A stretch of 38,024 bases of DNA from a virus (IMGVR_UViG_3300003267_000490:1-38024), one strand, 5' to 3'. Positions 14,804 through 23,426 are shown, counted from the stretch's first letter. Notes: a model not told the origin generated them from the sequence alone. Numbers and translations: made by a program.

Positions 14804-16375
14804 TCAGCTTCCGGTGGTGGCGATCGGGCACTCGTCGGCGCCGGCGGCCGAGACGTAGTTCCCGTTTCGGACGATACCTCGGAACATGCTGCCCCAGGTA
14901 GCCCAGTTGATGCATCGGATGGCGCGCGTGGGGCCGTCCAAGGTGTTTCCGTAGAAGATCCACGGGCCGACCTCAAGCATGGGGCTAGCGTCCGGTGAAA
15001 CCGTCACCGCTGAGTGCCACGGGCCCAAGACCATGTTGCCCGTGAACGTGCCGCGCGCCGGGGGATTCGGGACCGTCGTGCCGGCACCCACCGACTCGAT
15101 GACGACGGCCACCGCGTTGGCGTTCGCCGGCGTCGGGCCGGCGTAGCGCAGGATGTTGTCGTGGAAGCGGACGCCGCTCGAGCGAACCACGGCGCCGACC
15201 GTCGACGCCTGCTGGAATAGGTCGTTGCCGGACACCTCGATGTCGGTCGGCGCCCCGTCGTTCGGGTCGGCGGTGATCGACAGGAGCGGGCCCGACGTCG
15301 CCGACACCGGCGCAATGCGCGTGAGGCGGCTGTTACGGAGACGGTTGCGGAAGCTCGCACGGCGGAACGTGACGAGCGCGTCGGTACCGTTGCCGAGTCC
15401 CTCGAACGTCGACCCCGCGACCTCGCAGTCGTTGCACGACAGGACGAAGATGCCGCCGCCATGGCAGTACGAGTCGTACACGCCCAGGCGGTCGCCCTTG
15501 CCCATCGTGATGCACGTGCCGCCCTGCTTCTCGATGTTGGCGTTGTAGATCTTCACGTCCTTGATGCGCGTGATGCCCATCGGGTCCTGCGTCCACGGCA
15601 GGGTCCCCGTTGCCTCCATGTCGAGGTCGTTGTCCGGGTTGCCCTTGGACGCGAAGTGGCGGACGGTGACGAAGTGCACCGCTCGCTGGAAGCCGAACGC
15701 ACTGCGGTCACACGCGAGGAAAGTCGTGTTGTCGAACGTGACGTTGTAGACGATGTCGGCGACGGTGTAGCCGCCGAGCAGGCGCACGCAGTCGCCACCG
15801 GCGGAGCCGTTCAGCGGATCCAAGTCGGGATGGTAGAAGACGAGGTTCTGCGCGTGCACGTCGTGCGCGCCGACGTCGAGCTCGAGGGCGTGCTGTTGCT
15901 CGTCGAAGCCAGACGTTCGCCCCGACATGTCGAACCGGACGCCGTCGAGGAACACCGGGGCCTTGTTCTTGTAGATCGTGAACAGGTAGCCGGTCCCGTC
16001 GTACCAGTTGCCGATCGCCTTGAACCCCGCCTCCCCTTGGGCGGTGATGCGGATCGCGCGCTCGTTGTCCTGGATGTAGACGCCCAAGTAGCGATATGGG
16101 TTGCCGAGCGCTAGGTTCGCCGCGTTCGACTGCACCTCGTACACGCCGCGCAGCACGATCTCGCCGCCGTCGGCCGCGGCGGCGGCGATGGCCGCCATGA
16201 TCGGGGCGTTGTCGGCAACGCCGTCGCCGGCGATGCCCGGCATCCCGGCGATGCCGGAGCTGAAGTCCTCGACGTAGTGGACGCTCGAGGCGCGCGTAGG
16301 CGCGACGAGTCCGAACGCGAGCAGTACTGCGATCGCTATGACGTACTTCTTCATCGTAGGTTGACCTCGGGTCAT
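14804..16375 (-). CDS. Exported right-handed beta-helix protein (pectate-lyase fold)
   Basis: 523 residues from ATG 16375, which overlaps the tape-measure stop (TGATG); an alternative ATG at 16354 is also reasonable. Either start gives a Sec signal peptide (MKKYVIAIAVLLAFGLVAPTRA). After that comes DGVADNAPIMAAIAAAAADGGEIVLRGVYEV, the opening of pectate-lyase-like tailspike folds, and repeated short rungs (e.g. CNDCEVAGSTFEGLGNGTDALVTFRRASFRNRLRNSRLTRI). It has many cysteines, fitting an exported protein. Phage beta-helix proteins of this type usually degrade surface polysaccharide. A signal peptide is unusual for a tail protein, so it may be a secreted depolymerase. Confidence 0.82.
   Translation of the reverse strand: MTRGQPTMKKYVIAIAVLLAFGLVAPTRASSVHYVEDFSSGIAGMPGIAGDGVADNAPIMAAIAAAAADGGEIVLRGVYEVQSNAANLALGNPYRYLGVYIQDNERAIRITAQGEAGFKAIGNWYDGTGYLFTIYKNKAPVFLDGVRFDMSGRTSGFDEQQHALELDVGAHDVHAQNLVFYHPDLDPLNGSAGGDCVRLLGGYTVADIVYNVTFDNTTFLACDRSAFGFQRAVHFVTVRHFASKGNPDNDLDMEATGTLPWTQDPMGITRIKDVKIYNANIEKQGGTCITMGKGDRLGVYDSYCHGGGIFVLSCNDCEVAGSTFEGLGNGTDALVTFRRASFRNRLRNSRLTRIAPVSATSGPLLSITADPNDGAPTDIEVSGNDLFQQASTVGAVVRSSGVRFHDNILRYAGPTPANANAVAVVIESVGAGTTVPNPPARGTFTGNMVLGPWHSAVTVSPDASPMLEVGPWIFYGNTLDGPTRAIRCINWATWGSMFRGIVRNGNYVSAAGADECPIATTGS
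16356..16365 (+). repeat. GTAGGTTGAC site at beta-helix gene start
   Basis: A plus-oriented copy between the two candidate start codons of the beta-helix gene, just past the end of the tape-measure gene. No -10 follows it on the plus strand. Confidence 0.55.
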
Positions 16376-18729
16376 CACTTGGTTGCCTGCCGGAACGCCG
16401 CCGGGTTCTTGCGGACGACGTTGATCATCTCTCGAGCGCCGAGCGGCGTGCCGATCGCGTTGGCCGACTCGCGCGGGTCGAACTGGTTGACGATGACGGG
16501 GCGGACGATGACGGGCGCGCCGGGCGCGGCGCGCTCCTGCTGCCCGCGGTTCTGGACCGTCACACGCTCGCCGGGCGACACGCGCGCGACCATGATCCGA
16601 TTGTCGATGCCGCCGTTGCCGGGGACGATCATGTCGCCACCGCCGGCGAGGCCGATCACGGGGCTCGGGAACATCGAGCCGCCACCGGCGCGCCCGAGCC
16701 CCGCGAAGAAGGCCTGTCCGGCGGGGATGGCACGCTCGATCCCCGCGCCGGTGCCTAGGCCGACCGCGCCGAGGATGAGCTGGCGGGCGAGCACGCGCGA
16801 GATGTCCTGGAGCAGCGACTCGGCGAAATTGTGGAAGTTGAACTGGCCGGTGGCCAGGAATTCAGCCAGCGCGTCTTCCGACTTGTGAAACGCCGACACC
16901 AGGGCGTCCTCGACGACGCCACCGAGGTTCGCGGCCTCCTGGCCGATGCGGCGCAGGCCGGCGGTGACGCCGTCCTCGAACGAGTTCCCGAGCGGGATCG
17001 TCTGCCGGTAGGCGTCGCCGAGGCGCTTCACCTCGTCGGTGTACTCGCCGATCGTGATCTTGCCGGCGGCGAGGAGCGCGTCCGTCGCGTCGAGTTTCTC
17101 CTGATACTCGATCGCCGGACCGCGGATCTCGTCGAAAACTTCCGCCTGCCGCTTCATGGCGGCGACGTACTCATCGGTGCTCTGCGCCCGGACCTTGTCC
17201 GCATCGGCGAGGATCAGCTGATCGCGCGCGAACGTGGGATCGGTGAGGGTCTGCGAAGCTTGGATCTGAGTCTGCGCGCCCGAGACCTTCGGCGCGTCGA
17301 GCTTCAGGTCGTGGAGCTTCTGCATGATCTCGACGCTGCGCGAGAGCGGCACGATGCCCGCGGCCACGGCCTTGTTGAGCGTGACCTGGGCGTCTTCGAG
17401 CTCGTGCATCGCGGCGATCACGGGATCCGTCTGGTCTTCGACCGCGCGGAACTCCTTGACGAGCGCCTTGTACTTCTCCGCCGCGTCGACCGCGGCCTCG
17501 ACGTTCTTGATCACCGCCTCGGTCACGCCGCCGATCACGATCGCCGCGGTCTGCGCCGCGGTCGTCGCGATGGACATCTGCGTCTTGCCGAGTTTGGCGA
17601 TTGTCTCAATCTGCGCGAATAGCTGGGAAAACTTGTTGAATTCTGGGTTAGAGGCCCGAATCACCCTAGCAAGTAGTCCAATGCTTTCAGCCGTAGCCTC
17701 AAAATCACGGGAAATCCTTTTCCAATCCCTATCAATTCCATCCATCGAAAGATCAGCGTTGTAAATCTTCTCTCCGTTCTTTTCCGCGGATTCCCCAAGG
17801 TGATCATACGCGATCGCCAGAGCGGCGATGCCCACGGCGATGGCGGTGAACGGGTTGCTGAGTGCCGCGAGGCGAAGCGCGTTGAGCGCGGCGATGGTCC
17901 GCGTGATGGCCACGCCGACGACGACGGTCGTGAGCAGTGTGGCGAACGCCGTGAAGTGATCGGAGAGGAAGCCGATCGCGTCGCCCAGAGCACGGACGAC
18001 GCCCGAGCCCTGGCCGGCCTCGCCGAAGAACTTGACTGCGGTGTTCTTGAGCGTCTCGAACTGCTGGTGAAGCGTCGGGATCCGCTTGCCGAAGCGATCA
18101 ACGATCTCGGTGCGTGCTTCCTGGAACGCCTTGATGATCACCGACGTCGTGAGCTGCCCGGCCTTGCTCATGCGCATGAGCTCGCCGCGCGTCACACCGA
18201 GGCTCTTCATCAGGATGCCCGCGACCTCGGTGGAGTTCTCCATGACTGACACGAACTCGTCGCCGTTCAGCTTGCCCTTGGAGAGGGCCTGTCCGAACTG
18301 GCGGAGGACGCTGGTCGTCTCCTGTGTCGTCGCGCCGGAGAGCTGGATCGCCTTCGACAGTGTGTCGGTGATGTCGAGGACGTCCTTCGACGAAAGCCAC
18401 AGGTTCTCCGTCGCGCGTCGAATTCGCCCGTACGTGCCGGCGAGGCTCTCCCAGGAGACGCGGTTTTCCTGCGCCGCCTGGAACGTCGCGCTCATCGCCT
18501 GTTGAAGCTGGTACTGATTGCTGGTGACGGTCTTCAGCTTGTTCTGGATCGTCGTGTACGTGTCGGTGAGCTTGATGAGCGCGCCGACGCTCACCGTCGA
18601 CGCGATGAGCGCGAGCCCGCGATTCAGCGCGGTCGCGCTCGCCTGCGTCTTGCGCAGCTCATCGTCGATCTTCTTGATGCCGACGGTGGCGCCGCCGCTC
18701 ACCACCACCTGGATCACGTACTGCGGCAC
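16375..18729 (-). CDS. Tape measure protein
   Basis: 784 residues from GTG 18729. The N-terminal part (about 45-215) matches tape-measure N-terminal domains: TYTTIQNKLKTVT, then SLAGTYGRIRRATENLWLS and the block EFVSVMENSTEVAGILMKSLGVTRGELMRMSKAGQLTT. A hydrophobic stretch follows (about 238-300), then long helical heptads. It sets tail length and leaves the tail during DNA entry; at about 1.5 angstrom per residue it would fit a tail near 118 nm. It follows the chaperone genes directly, as expected. A clearly AT-rich stretch of about 175 bp (17625-17800) interrupts the otherwise high-GC gene. Confidence 0.94.
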   Translation of the reverse strand: MPQYVIQVVVSGGATVGIKKIDDELRKTQASATALNRGLALIASTVSVGALIKLTDTYTTIQNKLKTVTSNQYQLQQAMSATFQAAQENRVSWESLAGTYGRIRRATENLWLSSKDVLDITDTLSKAIQLSGATTQETTSVLRQFGQALSKGKLNGDEFVSVMENSTEVAGILMKSLGVTRGELMRMSKAGQLTTSVIIKAFQEARTEIVDRFGKRIPTLHQQFETLKNTAVKFFGEAGQGSGVVRALGDAIGFLSDHFTAFATLLTTVVVGVAITRTIAALNALRLAALSNPFTAIAVGIAALAIAYDHLGESAEKNGEKIYNADLSMDGIDRDWKRISRDFEATAESIGLLARVIRASNPEFNKFSQLFAQIETIAKLGKTQMSIATTAAQTAAIVIGGVTEAVIKNVEAAVDAAEKYKALVKEFRAVEDQTDPVIAAMHELEDAQVTLNKAVAAGIVPLSRSVEIMQKLHDLKLDAPKVSGAQTQIQASQTLTDPTFARDQLILADADKVRAQSTDEYVAAMKRQAEVFDEIRGPAIEYQEKLDATDALLAAGKITIGEYTDEVKRLGDAYRQTIPLGNSFEDGVTAGLRRIGQEAANLGGVVEDALVSAFHKSEDALAEFLATGQFNFHNFAESLLQDISRVLARQLILGAVGLGTGAGIERAIPAGQAFFAGLGRAGGGSMFPSPVIGLAGGGDMIVPGNGGIDNRIMVARVSPGERVTVQNRGQQERAAPGAPVIVRPVIVNQFDPRESANAIGTPLGAREMINVVRKNPAAFRQATK
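17625..17800. other. AT-rich patch inside tape measure gene
   Basis: The reading frame is intact but third positions switch to A/T (encoding SMDGIDRDWKRISRDFEATA and neighbours). Flanks on both sides return to high GC. This suggests a recombined segment. Confidence 0.6.
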
Positions 18730-18732
18730 GGC

Positions 18733-19577
18733 TCAGCGACCCTTCCCGCGCACGTGCTCGCGAATCGGATCGGTCGCACCATCGCGTGGCCGCTTGCGGG
18801 CCTCCTCCATCGCGCGCTTCTGCGCCGCCAGGTAGCTGGCATCCAGAGCGCGGATGATCTGGTGGAAGGCCGGCATCAGGGTGGGCCCGAGCCCGTGCTC
18901 GCGACCGTAGGCGACGATAGCATGCCAGGGCACGGGCCCGACGGAAGAATCGCTGAAGTAACGCTCGGTGGAGAGGTCCCGGAAGGCGGCCAGATACCAA
19001 TGCTCCTCCGGGTGCACGATCGGTTCGTCGAGATACCACTGAGGGTGCGGTCGGCCCTTCTCGACGTCGAGATCGAGTGAGAACTGGCGCTCGGCGACGA
19101 GCTGCTCCCACTCGTACCGCTCGACTAGTTTTTTGCGATGGCCGCTCCGTCGACGACGCGCCAGTTGTCGGGCGTGTTGCACACGGTCTGGAGGATGCCG
19201 AAGAGGTCGTCGGGGAGCGCGCGCAGGAGCGCCTCGCACTCCTTGGCGGAGAACGGTACTGCGACACCATCGTCGCCGAAGACGTTCTCCCATCCCTTCA
19301 CGACGTGGTTCGCGTAGAGGACGCGGTCTCGTTCCATGCCCTCGGCGAACTCGCGCACCTGCTGCTCCGGGCTCAGGTTCGCCGCGCGACGCGCCTTGGG
19401 GCGGTTGCCAGCGTCCTCGAGCGCGGCGCGGTGGAGCGCCTTGTTCGTAGTACCCGCCGGCAGCACGTGCAGGATCACCGCCGGCTCTCCGTCCTTGGTG
19501 ATAAACCCGAGGTCGACGGGGATGGTCTTGCTGGCGTCAACCGCCAGCTTCTTCTTGAGGTTCTCGAAGTTCGGCAT
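18733..19577 (-). CDS. Tail assembly chaperone, long frameshifted form (gpGT-like)
   Basis: Predicted by a programmed -1 frameshift: 19577 to 19128 in the first frame, then 19128 to 18733 in the -1 frame, giving 281 residues. The second frame is open on both sides of the slip site but has no start codon near its beginning, and its protein (LVERYEWEQLVAERQFSLDL ... AMEEARKRPRDGATD) is reasonable. In lambda and many siphophages the rare gpGT fusion helps assemble the tape measure with tail tube subunits. Position immediately before the tape measure gene fits. The fusion ratio cannot be read from sequence. Confidence 0.87.
19125..19577 (-). CDS. Tail assembly chaperone, short form (gpG-like)
   Basis: 150 residues ending at TAG 19125. 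The C-terminal half (VVKGWENVFGDDGVAVPFSAKECEALLRALPDDLFGILQTVC) follows the pattern of phage tail assembly chaperones. Its last codons sit on the slippery heptamer A AAA AAC directly before the stop. It is not normally part of the mature tail. It starts with ATG 19577, 9 bp after a promoter-like -10, and it follows the terminator of the tail tube gene, so the tail assembly block may have its own transcript. Confidence 0.9.
   Translation of the reverse strand: MPNFENLKKKLAVDASKTIPVDLGFITKDGEPAVILHVLPAGTTNKALHRAALEDAGNRPKARRAANLSPEQQVREFAEGMERDRVLYANHVVKGWENVFGDDGVAVPFSAKECEALLRALPDDLFGILQTVCNTPDNWRVVDGAAIAKN
19128..19134 (-). promoter_or_regulatory. Slippery heptamer A AAA AAC for -1 frameshift
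   Basis: Reads GCA AAA AAC TAG in the zero frame: a canonical X XXY YYZ site immediately before the stop. After slippage the ribosome reads AAA AAA CTA GTC. A small ACGAG/CTCGT stem (19111-19115 with 19097-19101) lies 12 nt downstream and may or may not help. Confidence 0.88.
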
Positions 19578-19586
19578 CTGTGCGGG

Positions 19587-19616
19587 AGTCTACTCGATTC
19601 CGGCACGTATTAGCAA
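19587..19616 (-). promoter_or_regulatory. Candidate promoter for tail chaperone/tape measure block
   Basis: TTGCTA (19611-19616) and TAGACT (19587-19592) are separated by 18 bp, and the ATG lies 9 bp past the -10. The -10 matches the leaderless class; the -35 is a weaker match. It sits just beyond the hairpin that ends the tail tube transcript. Confidence 0.5.
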
Positions 19617-19626
19617 GAGGGGCGCA

Positions 19627-19658
19627 CCGCCCGACGGCCCGAGATTACCGTCGGGCGG
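19627..19658 (-). terminator. Hairpin terminator after tail tube gene
   Basis: A perfect 11-bp stem (19627-19637 with 19648-19658) with a 10-nt loop, followed on the minus strand by TGCGCCCCTCTTGCT. It separates the abundant tail tube message from the chaperone genes. The T-run is poor. Confidence 0.65.
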
Positions 19659-19700
19659 CGATGAGACGGGGAGATGAGGCCCGCCCCTGCCCCAAGACGA

Positions 19701-21176
19701 TCACGCCGGTGCGAACGGGAAGATCGAGACGCCGAGCGTATAGCCGAACACCGCGCTCTGGTGCGCGGAGATCTTCGTCGTGATGAGGATCTCCTGGTTC
19801 GCCGGGAAGTCCTCCGAGCCGTCGCCCAGGGTCACCTCGGGGAGGTCGAAGACGACGGCACCATCGTCGTTGCGGAAGATGCAGTCCCACGTGAGCGTGC
19901 GGTTGTCGCGGATCGCCGTCGGGATGAGCGAGCTCGTGAAGATGAGCTGCGTCTCGACGTCGACCTCGAAGATGCCGCGGTTCATGTACTTCGCGCCGAG
20001 CGTCCCGAGCACCTTGCTCGGGTTGACGTTGTTCATGATCTTGATGCTGGCGCTCTTGAAGTCGGTCGAGATGCCGACCTCATCGAGGCCGACCGCGCGG
20101 AGGCGGCCGATGTCCGACGTCGAAGTGAAGCCGGTGGTCTGGACGGGAACGAGCGGGGTGGCCGCGCCGGTCGCGCGCGTCGTCGACGGCGGCAGCGTGT
20201 CGGTACCGATGAAGCTCATCGACATCGTCACCTTGTCGGTGAGCGGCACGTTGAAGGTGAGCTCGTTGCAGTAGTTGCCCTTCGCGTACGCGTACTCATC
20301 GACGCCAGGAGAGCTGTTGAGGTTCTCGTACGCGCCCTCGAACTGGAACGAGCGCTCGAGGTAGTCGGCGTTGTCGACGGCGACGTTGCGCACGAGACGT
20401 CCGAAGTAGAGGTCGATGTTCTTGCCGGACCCGGTGTCGGTCACGAACGTCGCGTTGCGCTTGTCGAGCGGGATGGTCGTCGCGGTGATCGGGCCGTTCA
20501 CGCGCGCGTACGTGTTGTTGACGGCATTTGCGAACTGGTTCGCCGTCGCCGTGCCACCGATCTTGATCCACTGGCCTTGCGAGAGGTTTAGGGTGGTGCA
20601 GTTGAGCGCGGTCGTGACGATGTTGCCCGACGCGTTGATGGTGATGTCGCCGGTCGCGCCGCGCACGCCGCACACCTCGACGGTGGCGTTCTGCACGGTG
20701 GTCGTGGTCTCGGCCACCATGCCGCCGCCGAGCACCGGAATCGAGGTCGTGGTGCCGCCGGTGTCGACGACCTTGAGACCGTTGTTTGCCGTGTTGGCGA
20801 AGCCCTTGGAGACGATGAGACGGTTCTGCGGGATTGCTCCCGACATCGTCGGCACGGTGAACGCGGTGGTCGTCACCGCGGTCGGCCGGATGAAGAGATT
20901 GCCCTTCGCGACGGAGAACAGGAAGCCCTCGACGAAGTCGTTGAGGTGCTCCATCGTGAAGTCGGCCGTCATCTCGAACGAGGAGTCGAGATCGACGATC
21001 ACGCCCTTGCGGCGCTGGACGTTCTTGCTGATCGGCCGGCGCTCGACCTTCGAGATCTCCGCGCCGAACTTGGTGATGTCGTTCGGCTCGGTGAGCTTCC
21101 ACGTCGTGGAAGGAGTGCCGAGGGCGGTCTCGATGGAGTACGCCGCCGAGAAGTTGTTCGTCAGTGTGCGGCCCAT
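19701..21176 (-). CDS. Major tail tube protein
   Basis: 491 residues. The N-terminal (GRTLTNNFSAAYSIETALGTPSTTWKLTEP ... ISKVERRPISKNVQRRKG) and C-terminal (RNDDGAVVFDLPEVTLGDGSEDFPANQEILITTKISAH) parts follow the common phage tail tube pattern. A long insert (about residues 120-260), rich in Thr/Val/Gly, lengthens it beyond the usual 300-350 residues and probably adds an outward Ig-like or beta domain. A Shine-Dalgarno sequence GGAGGG lies 9 bp before the ATG at 21176, suiting high expression, and a terminator follows the gene. It forms the stacked hexameric tube. Confidence 0.9.
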   Translation of the reverse strand: MGRTLTNNFSAAYSIETALGTPSTTWKLTEPNDITKFGAEISKVERRPISKNVQRRKGVIVDLDSSFEMTADFTMEHLNDFVEGFLFSVAKGNLFIRPTAVTTTAFTVPTMSGAIPQNRLIVSKGFANTANNGLKVVDTGGTTTSIPVLGGGMVAETTTTVQNATVEVCGVRGATGDITINASGNIVTTALNCTTLNLSQGQWIKIGGTATANQFANAVNNTYARVNGPITATTIPLDKRNATFVTDTGSGKNIDLYFGRLVRNVAVDNADYLERSFQFEGAYENLNSSPGVDEYAYAKGNYCNELTFNVPLTDKVTMSMSFIGTDTLPPSTTRATGAATPLVPVQTTGFTSTSDIGRLRAVGLDEVGISTDFKSASIKIMNNVNPSKVLGTLGAKYMNRGIFEVDVETQLIFTSSLIPTAIRDNRTLTWDCIFRNDDGAVVFDLPEVTLGDGSEDFPANQEILITTKISAHQSAVFGYTLGVSIFPFAPA

Positions 21177-21191
21177 CGGGGTGCCCTCCGG

Positions 21192-21662
21192 TTACTGCAT
21201 CTCATGGTAATTGAACGCCACCTCGACGACAATGCGGAACCACTGCCCGTCATTGCCCAGGCGACGCGGGGTGACGTCGGTGACGTAGAGTCCGCCGTTC
21301 CGATAACCCTCGAAGATCTTCGCGAGCTGGTCGGCGAGGCGGCCGCACGGTGCCCAACCCGAGTCCTTGCGATACGACACCACCGCGCGGAACATGTCGC
21401 GGTGGAAGAAGAGGCGGTTTCCCTGGCGCCCGAGCGTCGATTGCCGGCGGATCATCGGCAGGATCGTGATGTCGACCCAAGCGACGGTGTCCGCTGGCGT
21501 CGGCTCGTACTGCTCGTTGTCGAGGCGGAACGGCGTCGTGACGCCCCACTGGTCGGTGAAGCGGTTGAACATCGCGACGGCTGCGGTGACGGCGTCCATC
21601 TCTTCGGGCAGGGGTCCCGGCGTCGGCGGGAGATCGTCGAACGTGAATTGGATGAAGGCCAC
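21192..21662 (-). CDS. Tail terminator protein
   Basis: 156 residues with the pattern of tail-terminator (gpU-like/DUF4128) proteins: an N-terminal helix (EEMDAVTAAVAMFNRFTDQWGVTTPFRLDNEQYEP), then strands VAWVDITILPMI and a C-terminal GQWFRIVVEVAFNY. It sits between the neck protein and the tail tube gene, its standard place. It caps the tube once it reaches full length and joins to the head. The stop is 15 bp before the tail tube start. Confidence 0.85.
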   Translation of the reverse strand: MAFIQFTFDDLPPTPGPLPEEMDAVTAAVAMFNRFTDQWGVTTPFRLDNEQYEPTPADTVAWVDITILPMIRRQSTLGRQGNRLFFHRDMFRAVVSYRKDSGWAPCGRLADQLAKIFEGYRNGGLYVTDVTPRRLGNDGQWFRIVVEVAFNYHEMQ

Positions 21663-21667
21663 GAGCG

Positions 21668-22111
21668 TTACTCCACTCGCAGCCCCCGCATGATGTTGTC
21701 CAGGGCGCGCTCAACGGCGACGCCGACGAAGCCGGCGGGCGCCTGGGGCGAGCTGCCGTTCTCGTCGAGGTCGGTCATGTACTCGACGTTGTTGGTGACG
21801 AAGATGTCACCCATTCCGAGCTGGTAGCTCACCAGTGCGGCGAGCCCCGCGCTCTGCTCGGCGAAGCTCGGCGACTCGCGCGAACCATCGACGCCGACGT
21901 ACGGCGCGCCGATCGACGGGATCCAGTTGTTCTGGGCGTGCGTCGTGTCGACTGGCGTGGCGATGTACAGCACGTTGGTCACCTCGTTGGCGACCTTGAC
22001 CGCGCCGTGCGCGACCGTCTGCTCGAGGTCGGCGATCAGGTCTTCCGGTCGGGTGAAGACCTTGCGGCCATCCCAACCGGAACCGCCACCCCGGAACCCG
22101 CCGACGGCCAC
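21668..22111 (-). CDS. Neck/tail-completion protein, HK97 gp10-like
   Basis: 147 residues from GTG 22111. It shows the typical HK97-gp10 pattern: a long helix (LIADLEQTVAHGAVKVANEVTNVLYIATPVDTTHAQNNWIPS), then DIFVTNNVEYMTDLDENGSSPQAPAGFVGVAVERAL. This family sits at the head-tail junction and often precedes the tail terminator gene, as here. The start follows the preceding TGA by 4 bp. Confidence 0.87.
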   Translation of the reverse strand: MAVGGFRGGGSGWDGRKVFTRPEDLIADLEQTVAHGAVKVANEVTNVLYIATPVDTTHAQNNWIPSIGAPYVGVDGSRESPSFAEQSAGLAALVSYQLGMGDIFVTNNVEYMTDLDENGSSPQAPAGFVGVAVERALDNIMRGLRVE

Positions 22112-22115
22112 CCGC

Positions 22116-22364
22116 TCACCGCCCGCGCTGCGCGGGCTGCGGCGCGGGCTTCTTCACCGGCGGCGCGGGCGGCAGCGTGTCGATCTGGTAGTTCCGCCAG
22201 AGCAGCACGATCGTCCGCTCGGGAAGCGCGCCCGCCGGGACGATCTCGCCGACGGCGTACGTCCGATCTCCGACCAGCAGCGGGCGCTGGCGCGGCACCA
22301 CCTGCCCGTCCGCGCAAAACGGCGGACGGGTGCGGACGTTCGGGACGTAGCCGTCGACGATCAT
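22116..22364 (-). CDS. Small protein after major capsid, unknown
   Basis: 82 residues, not recognised. The start ATG at 22364 overlaps the capsid stop (TGATG). The body (QRPLLVGDRTYAVGEIVPAGALPERTIVLLWRNYQIDTLPP) looks like a small beta-barrel, and the tail is Pro/Ala/Gln-rich (APPVKKPAPQPAQRGR). It may be a head-tail or capsid-associated factor. Confidence 0.75.
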   Translation of the reverse strand: MIVDGYVPNVRTRPPFCADGQVVPRQRPLLVGDRTYAVGEIVPAGALPERTIVLLWRNYQIDTLPPAPPVKKPAPQPAQRGR

Positions 22365-23362
22365 CAGGCGACCATGCCCGAGAGGAAGGTGCCCAGGTCC
22401 TTCGACACGATCGACTGGTCGTACGCCATCTCGAGCTCGAGGCGGTCCGACTTCAGCCACTCCATGCGGAACCGCGAGACGCGGTGACCCATCTCCGACA
22501 TCCCGTGGTAGCCCTTCCACGAGAAAGTGTAGCCCGACGACGGCGTCATCAGGCCGGCCGCGGGCGGCCGATAGAAGATGAGTCCGTTCTTGCCGATGAT
22601 GGAGGCCGCCGTCGCCGTCGCCGCGCCTTCATTCGACGTCACCTCGACGGCGGAGCCGACGAGGAGGTAGTCGAGCTTGAACATCTGGCGCAGGCCCTCG
22701 AGCGTGACGTCGACGGGGCCGGGCGCGGTCTGGCCGTACTTCAGGCGGTCGATGATCGACGCGTTGGTCATCAGCGCGTCGAGCGTGTCCTGGCCGATCA
22801 CCAGACCGTTCGGGCGGACACCCGTGAAATTGGTGATCTGGATCTCGCGCTTCCAGCGGAGGACGTCCTTAACCGGGTCCGACGCGGCCTGGTCCCACTG
22901 GATGAACTGCACGCCGGTCGGCGCCGAGGCGACACCGGTGCGGGTGAGGGTCCAGTTGGCGCCGACGAGCGCCTTCGCCGCCCAGGTCTTCTCGCGCTTG
23001 ATGAGCGCCTTCTGCGTGAGCAGGTTCAGGCCCTCGCGATCGAGGTTGATCGGCGAGTCGGCGTTCGCCGCGACCTGGTCGAAGATGTCGAAGTGCAGCG
23101 CGAAGAGCTTGCAGTTGTACGGCGAGGTCGCGACCTGGAAGCCCGTGCCCTGCGACTCGGCACCGACGGCGCGCTCCTTCATGTCGTCGCGCATGAAGAA
23201 GGTGCGGTCGAACGTGTAGTAGGTATCGCTCGACTTGTCGACCGGGATGTTCGGCCAAACCCTGTCGGCGATGAACGCATCGTCCTTCTGGAGGAAGGCG
23301 AGCGAGATGTTCGTGAGCGGCCGGGATACGTGGACCGCACCCTTGTCGGGCTGAATGGGCAT
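22364..23362 (-). CDS. Major capsid protein (HK97 fold)
   Basis: 332 residues. It opens with a segment typical of one capsid family (HVSRPLTNISLAFLQKDDAFIADRVWPNIPVDKSSDTYYTFDRTFFMRDD) and contains FDQVAANADSPINLDREGLN and LVIGQDTLDALMTN, ending LKSDRLELEMAYDQSIVSKDL. It is about the usual length for members made without a cleaved N-terminal scaffold. GGAG lies before ATG 23362. It builds the icosahedral shell. The cement protein gene lies upstream, separated by a palindromic hairpin. Confidence 0.93.
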   Translation of the reverse strand: MPIQPDKGAVHVSRPLTNISLAFLQKDDAFIADRVWPNIPVDKSSDTYYTFDRTFFMRDDMKERAVGAESQGTGFQVATSPYNCKLFALHFDIFDQVAANADSPINLDREGLNLLTQKALIKREKTWAAKALVGANWTLTRTGVASAPTGVQFIQWDQAASDPVKDVLRWKREIQITNFTGVRPNGLVIGQDTLDALMTNASIIDRLKYGQTAPGPVDVTLEGLRQMFKLDYLLVGSAVEVTSNEGAATATAASIIGKNGLIFYRPPAAGLMTPSSGYTFSWKGYHGMSEMGHRVSRFRMEWLKSDRLELEMAYDQSIVSKDLGTFLSGMVA

Positions 23363-23398
23363 GGCGGGCTCCGGGGAGGGATGTGGCGGGGAAGAAAC

Positions 23399-23426
23399 AG
23401 GTTGACGGCATCCCAGCCGTCAACCT
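23399..23426 (-). terminator. Palindromic hairpin made of two GGTTGAC copies
   Basis: A perfect 11-bp stem (23399-23409 with 23416-23426) and 6-nt loop between the cement and capsid genes. Each arm is AGGTTGACGGC or its complement. On the minus strand GTTTCTTCC follows, so partial intrinsic termination is possible. It could also be an mRNA processing or stability element, or a two-fold binding site. Confidence 0.65.
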
